Of a stretch of DNA of 64,000 nucleotides, positions 8,091-16,827 are shown one piece after another (within the stretch, counting starts at the first letter, position 1; each line of letters begins with the position of its first letter). Under the pieces are notes generated by a model, which was given only the letters and a program-made list of their open reading frames with translations, had not been told where the DNA came from and searched no databases. The DNA is from Roseibium denhamense (lineage in GTDB: Bacteria > Pseudomonadota > Alphaproteobacteria > Rhizobiales > Stappiaceae): contig NZ_SMLZ01000112.1 of assembly GCF_009711415.1 (NCBI RefSeq), forward strand, positions 124,001-188,000. The letters run 5' to 3'. Position numbers and translations under genes: made by a program.

Positions 8091-9866
8091 TTAGACCTCC
8101 TGCGCCTGCAGCCACATTTCCAAAAGCGCGACTTGCCAAAGCTCCGATCCGCGCAGCTTGGTGATGTACTGCGTGGGATCGTTGAACAGCTTCTCAAGAT
8201 AGGAGGAGTTGAACAACCCCCGGCTGCGGGCTTTCTCGTTGGTCAGCGTGTCACGGACCATGTCGAGGTACGAACCTTGAATGTATTTCAGGGCCGGTAC
8301 AGGGAAGTACCCTTTCGGACGGTCAATGACTTCACGCGGAACCACAAGGCGGGCGGCTTCTTTCAAAACGCCCTTGCCGCCCTGTGCCAGCTTGTGTTCC
8401 GCCGGTATGCGGCCGGCCAGTTCGACCAACTCGTGATCCAGGAACGGCACCCGTGCTTCCAGTCCCCAGGCCATAGAGTGATTGTCGACACGCTTGACGG
8501 GATCGTCGACAAGCATGACGTTGGTGTCCAGCCGCAGGGCCTTGTCGACCGGATCATCTGCACCGGGTTTGGCAAAGTGTTGCTCCACAAAGGCGAGGCT
8601 CTCATGCCGGTCACACAAATGGTCGGGCGCAATTGCTTCGGTCATCTGCTCTTCGGTGCGGTCGAAAAACGCGTTGGCGTAATCGGCAACAGGCGCATTG
8701 GAACCGGTCAGTTTCGGGTACCAATGATACCCGCCAAAGACCTCGTCGGCACCCTGCCCCGACTGAACCACCTTGATGTGTTTGGAGACCTCGCGGGACA
8801 ACAGATAAAAGCCAATATTGTCGTAGGACACCATCGGCTCGGACATGGCACCGATTGCGCCGGGCAGGTTTTCTTGCAGCTCGGAGGACGGAATGAAGAT
8901 TTTGTGGTGATTGGTTCCGTAGTGTTCCGCGATCAGATCGGAGTACTGGAATTCGTCCCCCTTCTCGCCGTTTGCCTCCTCAAAACCAATGGAGAAGGTT
9001 GCAAGATCCTTCTGACCTTCTTCTGCGAGCAGACCCACGATGAGGCTTGAATCAACTCCGCCCGACAAGAGAACACCAACTGGCACATCGGCAACCATAC
9101 GGCGGCGCACAGCCTTGCGCAGGCCCTCGAGAACCATGTCCCGCCATTCATCTGCGGACCGCTCGGTATCGGCGGCTGATTTTTCAAAGTCAGGCGCCCA
9201 ATAGACTGTCTCAGAAGACGATCCGTCGGCTTCATATGTCCGGACGGTTGCCGGCCCGAGCTTGCGAACGCCGTTCAGGATCGTTCTGGGCGCGGGGACA
9301 ACCGCATGCCAGCTCATATAATGGTTCAACGCGACCTTATCGATCGATGTATCAATGTTCCCGCCTTTCAAGAGCGCAGGCAGGGAAGAGGCGAAGGCGA
9401 GGCGGTTTCCAGACTCGCTGACATAGAGCGGCTTAATTCCGAACCGGTCCCGTGCCAGGTGAATGCGCCCGCTGTCATGCTCATGCACGGCGACAGCAAA
9501 CATTCCATGAAACCGCGAAAAGCAGTCTTTGCCCCATTCTTTCCAGGACTTAAGGATAACCTCGGTGTCGCTGCTGGAAAAGAAGCGGTACCCTTTAGCA
9601 ATAAGTTCGGTGCGCAATTCCTGATAGTTGTAGATGCACCCGTTGAATACAAGCGACAGGCCCAACTCCGGGTCCTGCATGGGTTGAGCGCCCTGGTCGC
9701 TAAGATCAATAATTTTGAGCCGGCGGTGGCCAAGAGCAACGCGTCCGCGCATGGACACACCCATGGCGTCCGGCCCGCGGGCGGCCATGGCTTGCGCCAT
9801 TCTATCCACCCGGCCCGTATCAGCCGTGTCATTGCCAAATACAACTTCGCCGCAAATGCCGCACAT
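8091..9866 (-). CDS. asnO: N-acetylglutaminylglutamine amidotransferase
   Basis: A 591-residue asparagine-synthetase-like enzyme that amidates N-acetylglutaminylglutamine to NAGGN in the cytoplasm. It starts MCGICGEVVFG, so Cys2 is the Ntn glutaminase nucleophile (about residues 1-210). The synthetase half carries the ATP-pyrophosphatase loop LLSGGVDSSLIVGLL (about 268-282). It is the first gene of the three-gene NAGGN operon and is divergent from a MarR regulator across 82 bases. Order and domains match NAGGN loci of pseudomonads, where a MarR gene also adjoins. Confidence 0.95.
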   Translation of the reverse strand: MCGICGEVVFGNDTADTGRVDRMAQAMAARGPDAMGVSMRGRVALGHRRLKIIDLSDQGAQPMQDPELGLSLVFNGCIYNYQELRTELIAKGYRFFSSSDTEVILKSWKEWGKDCFSRFHGMFAVAVHEHDSGRIHLARDRFGIKPLYVSESGNRLAFASSLPALLKGGNIDTSIDKVALNHYMSWHAVVPAPRTILNGVRKLGPATVRTYEADGSSSETVYWAPDFEKSAADTERSADEWRDMVLEGLRKAVRRRMVADVPVGVLLSGGVDSSLIVGLLAEEGQKDLATFSIGFEEANGEKGDEFQYSDLIAEHYGTNHHKIFIPSSELQENLPGAIGAMSEPMVSYDNIGFYLLSREVSKHIKVVQSGQGADEVFGGYHWYPKLTGSNAPVADYANAFFDRTEEQMTEAIAPDHLCDRHESLAFVEQHFAKPGADDPVDKALRLDTNVMLVDDPVKRVDNHSMAWGLEARVPFLDHELVELAGRIPAEHKLAQGGKGVLKEAARLVVPREVIDRPKGYFPVPALKYIQGSYLDMVRDTLTNEKARSRGLFNSSYLEKLFNDPTQYITKLRGSELWQVALLEMWLQAQEV

Positions 9867-9948
9867 TGATGAAAAATTCCTCTTTGCTAATCACTGGCAG
9901 GCGTTATATAGAGCCATAATTATTAGAGTTCAAATGATATGAGCTAAA
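9867..9948. promoter_or_regulatory. Divergent asnO / marR control region
   Basis: An AT-rich 82-base gap holding both promoters. The core ATAATTAT (9916-9923) is an 8-bp palindrome inside CCATAATTATTAG, near the middle of the gap, and is the best candidate for a MarR operator. The motif is short and the call rests on position alone. Confidence 0.35.
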
Positions 9949-10428
9949 ATGATGGAAAAGACTGAATCGGCTCAGATCTTCAAGTCAATCCGGCGCATTG
10001 TCCGGGCCATTGATCTTCGCTCACGGGAAGTGTCCCGGGTGTCCGGCCTGACGATCCCGCAGATCGTGGTTCTGCAAGGTATATTGGATCTCGGCGAGGT
10101 GACGACGAAGGTACTTTCGGAGCATGCTGACTTAAGCTCGGCCACTGTTGTGACGATCCTGGACAAACTTGAGGCCAAGGGCCTGATCGAACGCTACCGA
10201 TCCGCCTCGGACCGGCGGATCGTGCACGCCCGGCTCACCAAAGGCGGAACGGAAGCGATAGAATCGCTGCCGGGTCTGTTACAAGAGGAGTTTGAGGAGA
10301 AATTTGCCGCCCTCAACGCTGAAGACCGGCAAAGGCTCGTGGCGGCGATCAACGACATTGCCGAGATGCTCAATGCCCACAAACTTGATGCTGCGCCCAT
10401 TCTAACGACCGGCACCGTCACCAATTGA
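9949..10428 (+). CDS. MarR-family regulator next to the NAGGN operon
   Basis: A 159-residue winged-helix regulator. The DNA-binding region is visible as TTKVLSEHADLSSATVVTILDKLEAKGLIERY (about residues 51-84) followed by the wing SASDRRIVHARLTKGG. Helical dimerisation segments flank it. Two consecutive ATG codons are possible starts; the second changes only one residue. It is divergent from asnO, an arrangement also seen at pseudomonad NAGGN loci, so it probably controls osmolyte synthesis. The signal it senses is unknown. Confidence 0.9.
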   Translation: MMEKTESAQIFKSIRRIVRAIDLRSREVSRVSGLTIPQIVVLQGILDLGEVTTKVLSEHADLSSATVVTILDKLEAKGLIERYRSASDRRIVHARLTKGGTEAIESLPGLLQEEFEEKFAALNAEDRQRLVAAINDIAEMLNAHKLDAAPILTTGTVTN

Positions 10429-10430
10429 CA

Positions 10431-10453
10431 AGCGGCGCGCTCTGAGCGCCGCT
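10431..10453 (+). terminator. Hairpin terminator of the marR gene
   Basis: AGCGGCGC (10431-10438) pairs with GCGCCGCT (10446-10453), an 8-bp GC-rich stem with a 7-base loop, 2 bases after the marR stop and followed by CTTG. The T-run is weak. Confidence 0.55.
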
Positions 10454-10498
10454 CTTGAAGTCATTACGCTTAATTTTGGAGCGTTTGAGTATCTTAAT

Positions 10499-10538
10499 CC
10501 CGATTGGATTGTCCGCGAAGCGCTCTCATCCAATCGGG
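10499..10538. terminator. Inverted repeat between convergent marR and creatinase genes
   Basis: CCCGATTGGAT (10499-10509) and ATCCAATCGGG (10528-10538) make an 11-bp perfect stem with an 18-base loop, 13 bases past the creatinase stop. It separates convergent genes and may stop transcription from either side, although neither side has a clear U-tract. Confidence 0.5.
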
Positions 10539-10551
10539 AGATGCTCCCAAT

Positions 10552-11781
10552 CTAGCGTTTGGGAATGATGTTGTGCTCGGGACCGAATGGGAATCCGGTG
10601 ATGTTTTCCGCCCCATCTTCAGTCACGATCAGAATATCATGCTCGCGGTATCCGCCCGCGCCCGGCTGCCCCTCTGGAACCATGATCATGGGCTCCATGG
10701 ACACCACCATTCCGGGCTCCAGAACCGTTTCAACGTCTTCCCGCAGCTCAACGGATGCTTCCCGCCCGTAATAGTGGCTCAAGACTCCAAAGGAATGTCC
10801 GTATCCAAAACTGCGGTATTGGAGCAGATCATGGCTACGGTAAATGTCGTTCAGCGTACTTGCGATGTCCTTACACCGTGCGCCGGGCTGAATGAGTTTC
10901 AGACCCTCGCGGTGAACATGGCAATTCACCTCCCAGAGCCTCAAATGCTCGTCCGATGCATGTTCGCAGAACAGTGTCCGCTCCAATGCCGTGTAATATC
11001 CGAAAATCATCGGGAAACAGTTGAGGCTGAGAATGTCACCGGCCTCAACCACTTTGTTTGTGACCGGATTATGCGCGCCGTCGGTGTTGATGCCGGACTG
11101 GAACCAGGTCCAGGTGTCCATAAGCTCGACAAACGGAAATGACTCGGCGATTTCCCGGATCATGGCATTGGTTGAAGCAATGGCGACTTCGTGTTCGGCA
11201 ACGCCCGCCTGAACCGCATCCACCAGCGCCGCCCCGCCAACATCGCAGATGCGTGCGCCTTCGCGAATGAGCTTGTGTTCCTCGGAGCTTTTTATGGTCC
11301 GCTGGCTCATGGCACCGGCGGCGATGTCAACCAGCTCAACACCGGGCAATGCCGCTTCAAGCTGCTTCATCAGGTCCAGAGAGACGTGATCAAACTCGAT
11401 CCCCAGCCGCTGGATCTTCGCATTTGGCATGCCCAGCAACGACTGCACCGCATGGAAATAGTTGTCGCGGCGCCAGTCGGTGTAGATCAGCGCATCACCG
11501 TGCGTCCGCCGCCACGGTTGACCGCCGTCGATGCCCGCGGCAATGGTTGTTGCCGTGTCCTGAGTTACCAGGAACCCGTACTTTCGGCCGAAGTAGCAGT
11601 ACAGGAAGCCGGAGTAATAGCAGATATTGTGGTAGGACGTGAAAAGGCAGGCATCGATGTTCTTGGATGCCATAAGCGTCCGTAGCTTATGCTGCCGGCT
11701 GTCCATTTCTTCCGGAGAAAACGGCGAAAATGCCTTCTCCCCATTGTTCATTTCATAGATCCGGATCATCTCATCAGTCAT
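10552..11781 (-). CDS. Creatinase (creatine amidinohydrolase)
   Basis: A 409-residue enzyme that hydrolyses creatine to sarcosine and urea. It belongs to the pita-bread (M24 aminopeptidase-like) fold. Long stretches agree with Pseudomonas creatinase as I remember it: FTSYHNICYYSGFLYCYFGR, IDGGQPWRRT, MDTWTWFQSGINTDGAHNPV, GYGHSFGVLSHYYGRE and EPGMVVSMEPMIM. The HNPV region holds the catalytic His of the family. The ATG chosen has AAAGGAG about 6 bases upstream. It lies behind a spermidine/putrescine-type ABC operon in the same direction, suggesting uptake then hydrolysis of creatine or a related guanidino compound. No sarcosine oxidase or urease is adjacent. Confidence 0.93.
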   Translation of the reverse strand: MTDEMIRIYEMNNGEKAFSPFSPEEMDSRQHKLRTLMASKNIDACLFTSYHNICYYSGFLYCYFGRKYGFLVTQDTATTIAAGIDGGQPWRRTHGDALIYTDWRRDNYFHAVQSLLGMPNAKIQRLGIEFDHVSLDLMKQLEAALPGVELVDIAAGAMSQRTIKSSEEHKLIREGARICDVGGAALVDAVQAGVAEHEVAIASTNAMIREIAESFPFVELMDTWTWFQSGINTDGAHNPVTNKVVEAGDILSLNCFPMIFGYYTALERTLFCEHASDEHLRLWEVNCHVHREGLKLIQPGARCKDIASTLNDIYRSHDLLQYRSFGYGHSFGVLSHYYGREASVELREDVETVLEPGMVVSMEPMIMVPEGQPGAGGYREHDILIVTEDGAENITGFPFGPEHNIIPKR

Positions 11782-11814
11782 GTTCACTCCTTTCCGCCCC
11801 TTCGGGCCACCAAA

Positions 11815-11851
11815 ACGCAAAACGGGCCGGCTTCAAGAAGAAGCCGGCCCG
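11815..11851 (-). terminator. Rho-independent terminator after the ABC operon, before creatinase
   Basis: CGGGCCGGCTTC (11823-11834) and GAAGCCGGCCCG (11840-11851) form a perfect 12-bp stem with a 5-base loop. On the minus strand the stem is followed by TTTTGCGTTTT. It is the strongest terminator of this region, yet the creatinase ATG is only about 40 bases downstream, so creatinase is either reached by read-through or has a very short promoter. Confidence 0.85.
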
Positions 11852-11979
11852 CCAGGCCATAGTCTCATTGTTGTGCTGCCGGGAGACCTCGTCTCCGCCC
11901 AGTGACTGGCGTTCCGCCACCGGTTCAGTTCGAAAGCAGCCAGGCTGTTTCCAGCCCAACACTCAAATCACTTACTGCA

Positions 11980-12834
11980 TCACCCCGGCGACAATCCGCG
12001 CAGCCGCTCAGAGCGCCGCCGCAGCAACTCAAGGACCGTCAAAAGGACAATCGAGATTGCCACCATAAGCGATGCGACCGCCAGAATGGTCGGAGATATC
12101 TGTTCGCGCAAGCCCGTAAACATCTGCCAGGGCAACGTCTGCTGGCTGGCGGATCCGAGGAACAGAACCACAACGACCTCATCAAAGGATGTGATGAAGG
12201 CGAACAGAGCACCCGAAACCACACCTGGAATGATCAACGGCATCTGGACCTTGAAGAAGGTTGTCACCGGATCTGCGCCCAGATTTGCTGCTGCCCGGAC
12301 AAGCGACCGGTCGAACCCGACCAGTGTCGCTGTCACTGTGATGATGACAAACGGTGTGCCGAGCGCAGCGTGCGCCAGAACAACGCCCCAATAGGTGCCC
12401 TGCAGACCAATGCGGGAGTAAAAGAAATACATCCCGGCCGCAGAGATGATCAGCGGCACAATCATCGGCGAGATCAGGACGGCCATAATCGCGGACTTGT
12501 AGGGCACATGCGATTGGGACAGACCGATCGCCGCGAGTGTTCCAAGCACCGTGGCCAGGATCGTGGCGGCGGGCGCAATCATCACCGAGTTGCGCAGAGC
12601 TTGCTGCCAGTCCGGGTTCGTGAAGAAGTCGTCATAGTGTTTCAGCGAATACCCAGCCGGATCAAAGGCAAGCATTTCCGGGGTGAAAGTGAAAAAGTCC
12701 TGAGCATTAAAGCTCAACGGAACGATCACCATGATCGGGAAGATCAAGAAGAAGAAGATCAACCCGCACAATATCCGAAACGTGTAGAACCACGTTCTTT
12801 GAAGGGGGGAGGCGTAAGGAGGTAAAGCACTCAT
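11980..12834 (-). CDS. ABC transporter permease (PotC type)
   Basis: A 284-residue inner-membrane protein with a MetI domain and about six helices; the first is at 21-45 (ILCGLIFFFLIFPIMVIVPL). The EAA-like loop reads RAAANLGADPVTTFFKVQMPLI (about 180-201). The start MSALPPYASP lies 4 bases after the stop of the partner permease with GGGTGA just upstream; a TTG four codons earlier is possible. It belongs to the polyamine/opine/putrescine permease group. Its place next to creatinase suggests a guanidino or amine substrate. Confidence 0.9.
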   Translation of the reverse strand: MSALPPYASPLQRTWFYTFRILCGLIFFFLIFPIMVIVPLSFNAQDFFTFTPEMLAFDPAGYSLKHYDDFFTNPDWQQALRNSVMIAPAATILATVLGTLAAIGLSQSHVPYKSAIMAVLISPMIVPLIISAAGMYFFYSRIGLQGTYWGVVLAHAALGTPFVIITVTATLVGFDRSLVRAAANLGADPVTTFFKVQMPLIIPGVVSGALFAFITSFDEVVVVLFLGSASQQTLPWQMFTGLREQISPTILAVASLMVAISIVLLTVLELLRRRSERLRGLSPG

Positions 12835-12838
12835 ATCG

Positions 12839-14476
12839 TCACCCAAGCTTCACGTTATCTATGCCGACGATCCGGTCGTAGGCGACGAAGAGCAAAAGCA
12901 CCGCAACCAGCAGCAAGGTTCCAAGCGCGGCCGCAAGGCCCCAGTTCAGCGAACTGGAAATGTGGAACGCAATCCGGTTGGAGATAAAGATGCCTGATGT
13001 ACCGCCGACCAATTCCGGTGTGATGTAGTAGCCGATGGCCAGGATGAACACCAGGATCGCGCCAGCGCCAATACCTGGGATGCTCTGCGGGAAATAGACC
13101 CGCCAGAACGCAGTCCAGTCGTTGGCCCCAAGGCTCTTGGCGGCACGGACATAGGACGGAGAAATCGTCTTCATCACCGAATAGAGCGGCAGGATCATGA
13201 ATGGCAGCAGGATATGCGTCATGGCGATGATCGTTCCGGTTTGGTTGTTGATCATCACAAGCCGGCCCGCATCCGATATGAGCCCGGTCCACACAAGCAC
13301 ATCGTTGATAACCCCCTGTTGCTGCAACAGCACTTTCCATGCCGACGTACGGACCAAAAGACTGGTCCAAAACGGCAGAAGCACAAGGATTAGCAGCAGG
13401 TTCGAGTACCGCAGCGGCAGGGCCGCCAGAAGAAACGCGATCGGGTAGCCCAAAAGAAGGCAGGAAATCGTGATGATAATCGAAAGCAAGAGGGTGCGAT
13501 AAAACAGGAACAGATAAATCTGTTCGTCGTCGGGCTTCATTTCCACACCGGTGGGTGTCAGTTGCGCATCGGCAGCGGACAGGAAATACCCTGACGTGTA
13601 GGTTGGTGCGAACGTCTTGATAACGGCCCAGTTCTCGGCGCTGCCCCAGTCTTCATCCGCGTCAATAAACAGTTCTTTCACGCTAACTGTTTCAAAGGCA
13701 GGAACCGCGGCAGCCGCTTGACCGACCAGAGTTGCCGCCTCGCCGGAAAAGGCAGTGGCAGCGTTGGGATTGGCGCTCAGGTCTTGGTAGAGCGCCTTAT
13801 AGATCGGTGTCCACGGATCCTCTTCCGTGGGACTGTCGTTTTCCTCCACCTGAACAAACTGCGCGAAGGCGCCGTAAAGATCTGATGTTGCAGGCAGAAC
13901 GTCCAATGCAGCCGGAGACAGTTCAAAGGCCGGCTCAGGGCCCGTCGGGTTCGAAGCCCATGCCTTTTGCGCTTCGATCCAGCTCGGGCTTGCCATAACC
14001 GTCACCCAGGTAACCGGTTCCTTCCAAGCCTCGTTCAGATCGATAAACTGGTCAGCATAGGTCTCACCAAAATCGTCGACCCGGCGTCCGGTCCGGCGGA
14101 ACATGGAAGACAAGCCGGTCTGCTCGTAATTGAGACGGGTTCCAAGCTGTGTATGCCGCTTGTTTTCAACGGCGATTATGAAATCAAACAGGAGCGCGTT
14201 GTAGACGTCCTCGCCTGGCGCTTCACCTGTTTCAGCGTCCCACTCTTCAAGAGCGACCACTGTTCGCGGAATGGTTTCCGACACGATCTGGTTCTCGACC
14301 GAGCGGAACAGCATGTCAAAAATGGGCGCAACAAAGGTGATCAGAACAAAGATCAAAAGGGGCGCGATCAGAAGGAGGGACCGCATTTTTTCCCGCCGGA
14401 GCGCGCGTGCAAGCGCTGCTTTTAGCGGTTTGCCATCCTGTGTCGTCAACACCTGGTTAGAGGTGGCATCGCTCAT
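12839..14476 (-). CDS. ABC transporter permease (PotB type) with a large external insertion
   Basis: A 545-residue protein, much longer than the roughly 280-320 residues usual for PotB. The first helix (about residues 33-55, SLLLIAPLLIFVLITFVAPI) is followed by about 270 mostly hydrophilic residues (about 58-325). The MetI core then occupies about 330-535, with the EAA-like loop RAAKSLGANDWTAFWRVYFPQ near 442-462. The insertion is acidic, has no cysteine motif I recognise, and should face the periplasm because it lies between helix 1 and helix 2. It may contact the binding protein or sense ligand. Reading frame and composition are continuous, so it is not a frameshift artefact. Confidence 0.9.
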   Translation of the reverse strand: MSDATSNQVLTTQDGKPLKAALARALRREKMRSLLLIAPLLIFVLITFVAPIFDMLFRSVENQIVSETIPRTVVALEEWDAETGEAPGEDVYNALLFDFIIAVENKRHTQLGTRLNYEQTGLSSMFRRTGRRVDDFGETYADQFIDLNEAWKEPVTWVTVMASPSWIEAQKAWASNPTGPEPAFELSPAALDVLPATSDLYGAFAQFVQVEENDSPTEEDPWTPIYKALYQDLSANPNAATAFSGEAATLVGQAAAAVPAFETVSVKELFIDADEDWGSAENWAVIKTFAPTYTSGYFLSAADAQLTPTGVEMKPDDEQIYLFLFYRTLLLSIIITISCLLLGYPIAFLLAALPLRYSNLLLILVLLPFWTSLLVRTSAWKVLLQQQGVINDVLVWTGLISDAGRLVMINNQTGTIIAMTHILLPFMILPLYSVMKTISPSYVRAAKSLGANDWTAFWRVYFPQSIPGIGAGAILVFILAIGYYITPELVGGTSGIFISNRIAFHISSSLNWGLAAALGTLLLVAVLLLFVAYDRIVGIDNVKLG

Positions 14477-14508
14477 GAAAACGGACTTTCGTCAAAAGGT
14501 GGGATGAA

Positions 14509-14530
14509 CGGACGGGGCGTACCCCGTCCG
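14509..14530. terminator. Intercistronic hairpin between binding-protein and permease genes
   Basis: CGGACGGGG (14509-14517) and CCCCGTCCG (14522-14530) form a 9-bp stem with the tetraloop CGTA, 17 bases after the binding-protein stop on the minus strand. Such hairpins commonly protect the upstream message or cause partial termination, keeping binding protein in excess over permease. There is no U-tract. Confidence 0.6.
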
Positions 14531-14547
14531 CCGAGTTCACTTATCGC

Positions 14548-15648
14548 TTATTGAGCAAGCCAGGCCTGGAACTTCGCATCCAGGTCATCACGGTAATCCG
14601 CCCACCACTCATAGTTATAGAGGAAGGTGTTTTTGGCGTTTTCCGGGTCGGTTGGCATGTGCGGTGCCATGTCGATACCAAGATCGGCATGCTGGCCAAC
14701 GAGCGGTGCAGATGACTTGCGGGCCGGACCGTAGGAGATGTACTTCGCCTGATCCGCAAGACGCTGGGTGTCAGTCGCGAATTTCACGAAGTCTTTGACC
14801 ATAGCCAGGCGGTCATCCGGCAGACCGGTCGGAATGATCCAACCATCAAGGTCAAACACCTGTGCGTCCCACAGCATCTTGACCGGTTGCTTCTGCTCTT
14901 CGATGAGAGCGAACAAACGGCCATTGTATGTGGAGCCGATCACGACTTCACCATCGGCAAGAAGCTGCGGCGTTTCTGCCCCGGCAGACCACCACACAAC
15001 ACTGTCCTTGATGCTGTCGAGCTTGGCGAATGCACGGTCAATGCCTTCGTCGGTCTCCAAAACATCGTAAACGTCTTCCTTAGCGACACCGTCGCACAGG
15101 AGTGCCCATTCCATGTTGTTGATCGGACGCTTCTCAAGCGAACGCTTGCCCGGGAAAGCTTCCAGATCGAACACATCACAGATGTCGTCCGGCTCTTTGC
15201 CGCCCCACGCTTCCACGTCGGACCGGTATCCGAAGGTGGTTGAGTACACGATCTGCGGAATGAAGCAATCCGACACGATCAGGTCGCCGAAGTCATCGGA
15301 AGCGGATGTGCCGTCCGGTGCAGCTGCGAGAACCTCATCATGGTCGATTTCCATGGCAAGGCCTTCGTCGCAAAGGCGCATGGCATCAGAGGCCACGACG
15401 TCGACCAGATCCCAGGTCACGTTGCCCGCTTCGTTCATCGCACGGAGCTTCGCCACCGCTTCGTTGGAAGACTCGTCCCAGATGATGTTGATATCCGGAT
15501 TGGCTTCCATATACGGATCGGCATATGCGTTTTTCTGAGACGCCTGATATGCACCGCCCCATGAAACGACGGTCATGTCTTCCGCCACTGCAGCCGTGCT
15601 GGCGAATGCCAGTGCGGTACCTGCGAGAATTGCAGTCTTGAGCTTCAT
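14548..15648 (-). CDS. ABC transporter substrate-binding protein (PotD type)
   Basis: A 366-residue secreted protein: signal peptide MKLKTAILAGTALAFASTAA with cleavage probably after AVA near residue 22, then DMTVVSWGGAYQASQKNAY. The mature domain matches spermidine/putrescine-binding family 1/8 proteins (WDLVDVVASDAMRLCDEGLA; DGEVVIGSTYNGRLFALIEE). It delivers substrate to the PotB/PotC-type permeases encoded downstream. Ligand class is inferred from family and from the creatinase gene; polyamines, opines or creatine-like cations are all possible. Confidence 0.9.
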   Translation of the reverse strand: MKLKTAILAGTALAFASTAAVAEDMTVVSWGGAYQASQKNAYADPYMEANPDINIIWDESSNEAVAKLRAMNEAGNVTWDLVDVVASDAMRLCDEGLAMEIDHDEVLAAAPDGTSASDDFGDLIVSDCFIPQIVYSTTFGYRSDVEAWGGKEPDDICDVFDLEAFPGKRSLEKRPINNMEWALLCDGVAKEDVYDVLETDEGIDRAFAKLDSIKDSVVWWSAGAETPQLLADGEVVIGSTYNGRLFALIEEQKQPVKMLWDAQVFDLDGWIIPTGLPDDRLAMVKDFVKFATDTQRLADQAKYISYGPARKSSAPLVGQHADLGIDMAPHMPTDPENAKNTFLYNYEWWADYRDDLDAKFQAWLAQ

Positions 15649-15676
15649 TTTTGGTAGCTCCCTCTGTTTAGGATTT

Positions 15677-15693
15677 AACGGATCAGATCCGTT
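15677..15693. repeat. Short hairpin between ATPase and binding-protein genes
   Basis: AACGGAT (15677-15683) and ATCCGTT (15687-15693) flank a 3-base loop in the 84-base gap. It may be an mRNA processing or stability element. Confidence 0.4.
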
Positions 15694-15732
15694 TGGTGTC
15701 GCGCACGGCCCTTGGCGGCCGTCAGGCGATCG

Positions 15733-16827
15733 TTAGCCAACAGCGTCGAGCGCTTTGCAGTCGTTGAGCGCCCAGCCCACTTGGACCGTGTCGCCAACAC
15801 CCAGCTTGCGCTTCTCTCCGCGGTTGCGAACTTTTACGATGAACTCACTATTGCCGGCCACATTCATGCGAACACGGATGTGGTCCCCCAGATAGATGAG
15901 TTCCTCAATCCGGCCGTTCACCAGATTGTCCATTTGGTCATGTGTGTCGAACTCAACGCGCTCCGGGCGTAGAGAAAGCGTCGTCTTATCTCCGACGGAC
16001 GACACATTGACCTTATCTGCTTTTAGCTTAGTGCCGTCTCCAAGCTCGACAAGGCACTCCTCGCCCTGCACTTCGACAACCTTGCCGTTGAGCTTGTTAT
16101 TCTCACCGATGAACTGGGCAACGAACGAGTTTTGCGGATCCTCGTAAAGATCATCGGGTGTCGACAGTTGCTGGATGACGCCATCATTGAAAACAGCCAC
16201 ACGGTCTGACATCGTCAGGGCCTCGGTCTGGTCGTGGGTCACATAGACCACAGTGACGCCGAGGTTTTCGTGAATGTGCTTGATTTCGTACTGCATCTGC
16301 TCGCGCAGCTGCTTGTCCAGCGCACCAAGAGGCTCATCCATGAGGACGAGTTCGGGGTCAAAAACAAGGGCCCTCGCCACGGCAACACGCTGCTGCTGCC
16401 CACCGGAAAGCTGAGCCGGGCGCCGATTTCCGAACGCGCCAAGCTCGACCATTTCGAGCGCCGTCTTCACCTTTTCCTGCTGCTCCGCCTTGCCGACTTT
16501 CCGGACTTGGAGCGGAAAGGCCAGGTTTTCGGCGACCGTCATATGCGGGAAGAGTGCGTAATTCTGGAAGACCATACCGATACCGCGCTTATGCGGCGGC
16601 ACATTGTTGATTGGCCGGTCATTCAGATAAATCTCGCCATGAGTAGCGGGCTCAAAGCCGGCCAGCATCATCAGGCAGGTTGTTTTGCCGGACCCGGACG
16701 GCCCCAGCATGGTCAGAAACTCACCTGGTGGAATGTCGAGATTTAGGTTTTTTACAACGAGGCTCTCCCCGTCATAACTCTTTTGAACGCTGTCATACTT
16801 AACAGCAGCGCCCCGAGAATTCTCCAT
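15733..16827 (-). CDS. ABC transporter ATP-binding protein (PotA type)
   Basis: A 364-residue cytoplasmic ATPase. Walker A GPSGSGKTT is near residue 40, signature LSGGQQQR near 138, Walker B ELVLMDEP near 158-165, and a TOBE domain fills roughly 285-360. The start MENSRGAAVKY has GGGGA about 5 bases upstream and removes a 32-residue leader lacking coding character. It is the first gene of the ABC operon (ATPase, binding protein, permease, permease) and is divergent from an HTH regulator. Confidence 0.93.
   Translation of the reverse strand: MENSRGAAVKYDSVQKSYDGESLVVKNLNLDIPPGEFLTMLGPSGSGKTTCLMMLAGFEPATHGEIYLNDRPINNVPPHKRGIGMVFQNYALFPHMTVAENLAFPLQVRKVGKAEQQEKVKTALEMVELGAFGNRRPAQLSGGQQQRVAVARALVFDPELVLMDEPLGALDKQLREQMQYEIKHIHENLGVTVVYVTHDQTEALTMSDRVAVFNDGVIQQLSTPDDLYEDPQNSFVAQFIGENNKLNGKVVEVQGEECLVELGDGTKLKADKVNVSSVGDKTTLSLRPERVEFDTHDQMDNLVNGRIEELIYLGDHIRVRMNVAGNSEFIVKVRNRGEKRKLGVGDTVQVGWALNDCKALDAVG

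Noticed and set aside
11902..12825. Plus-strand frame of about 300 codons opposite the PotC-type permease
   Set aside because: Its translation is dominated by Arg, His, Gln and Asp in low-complexity runs and mirrors hydrophobic codons of the permease.
11980..16827. Calling the ABC operon simply a spermidine/putrescine importer
   Set aside because: The family resemblance is real, but family names are weak evidence for substrate and the creatinase neighbour and unusual permease argue against a definite polyamine label.
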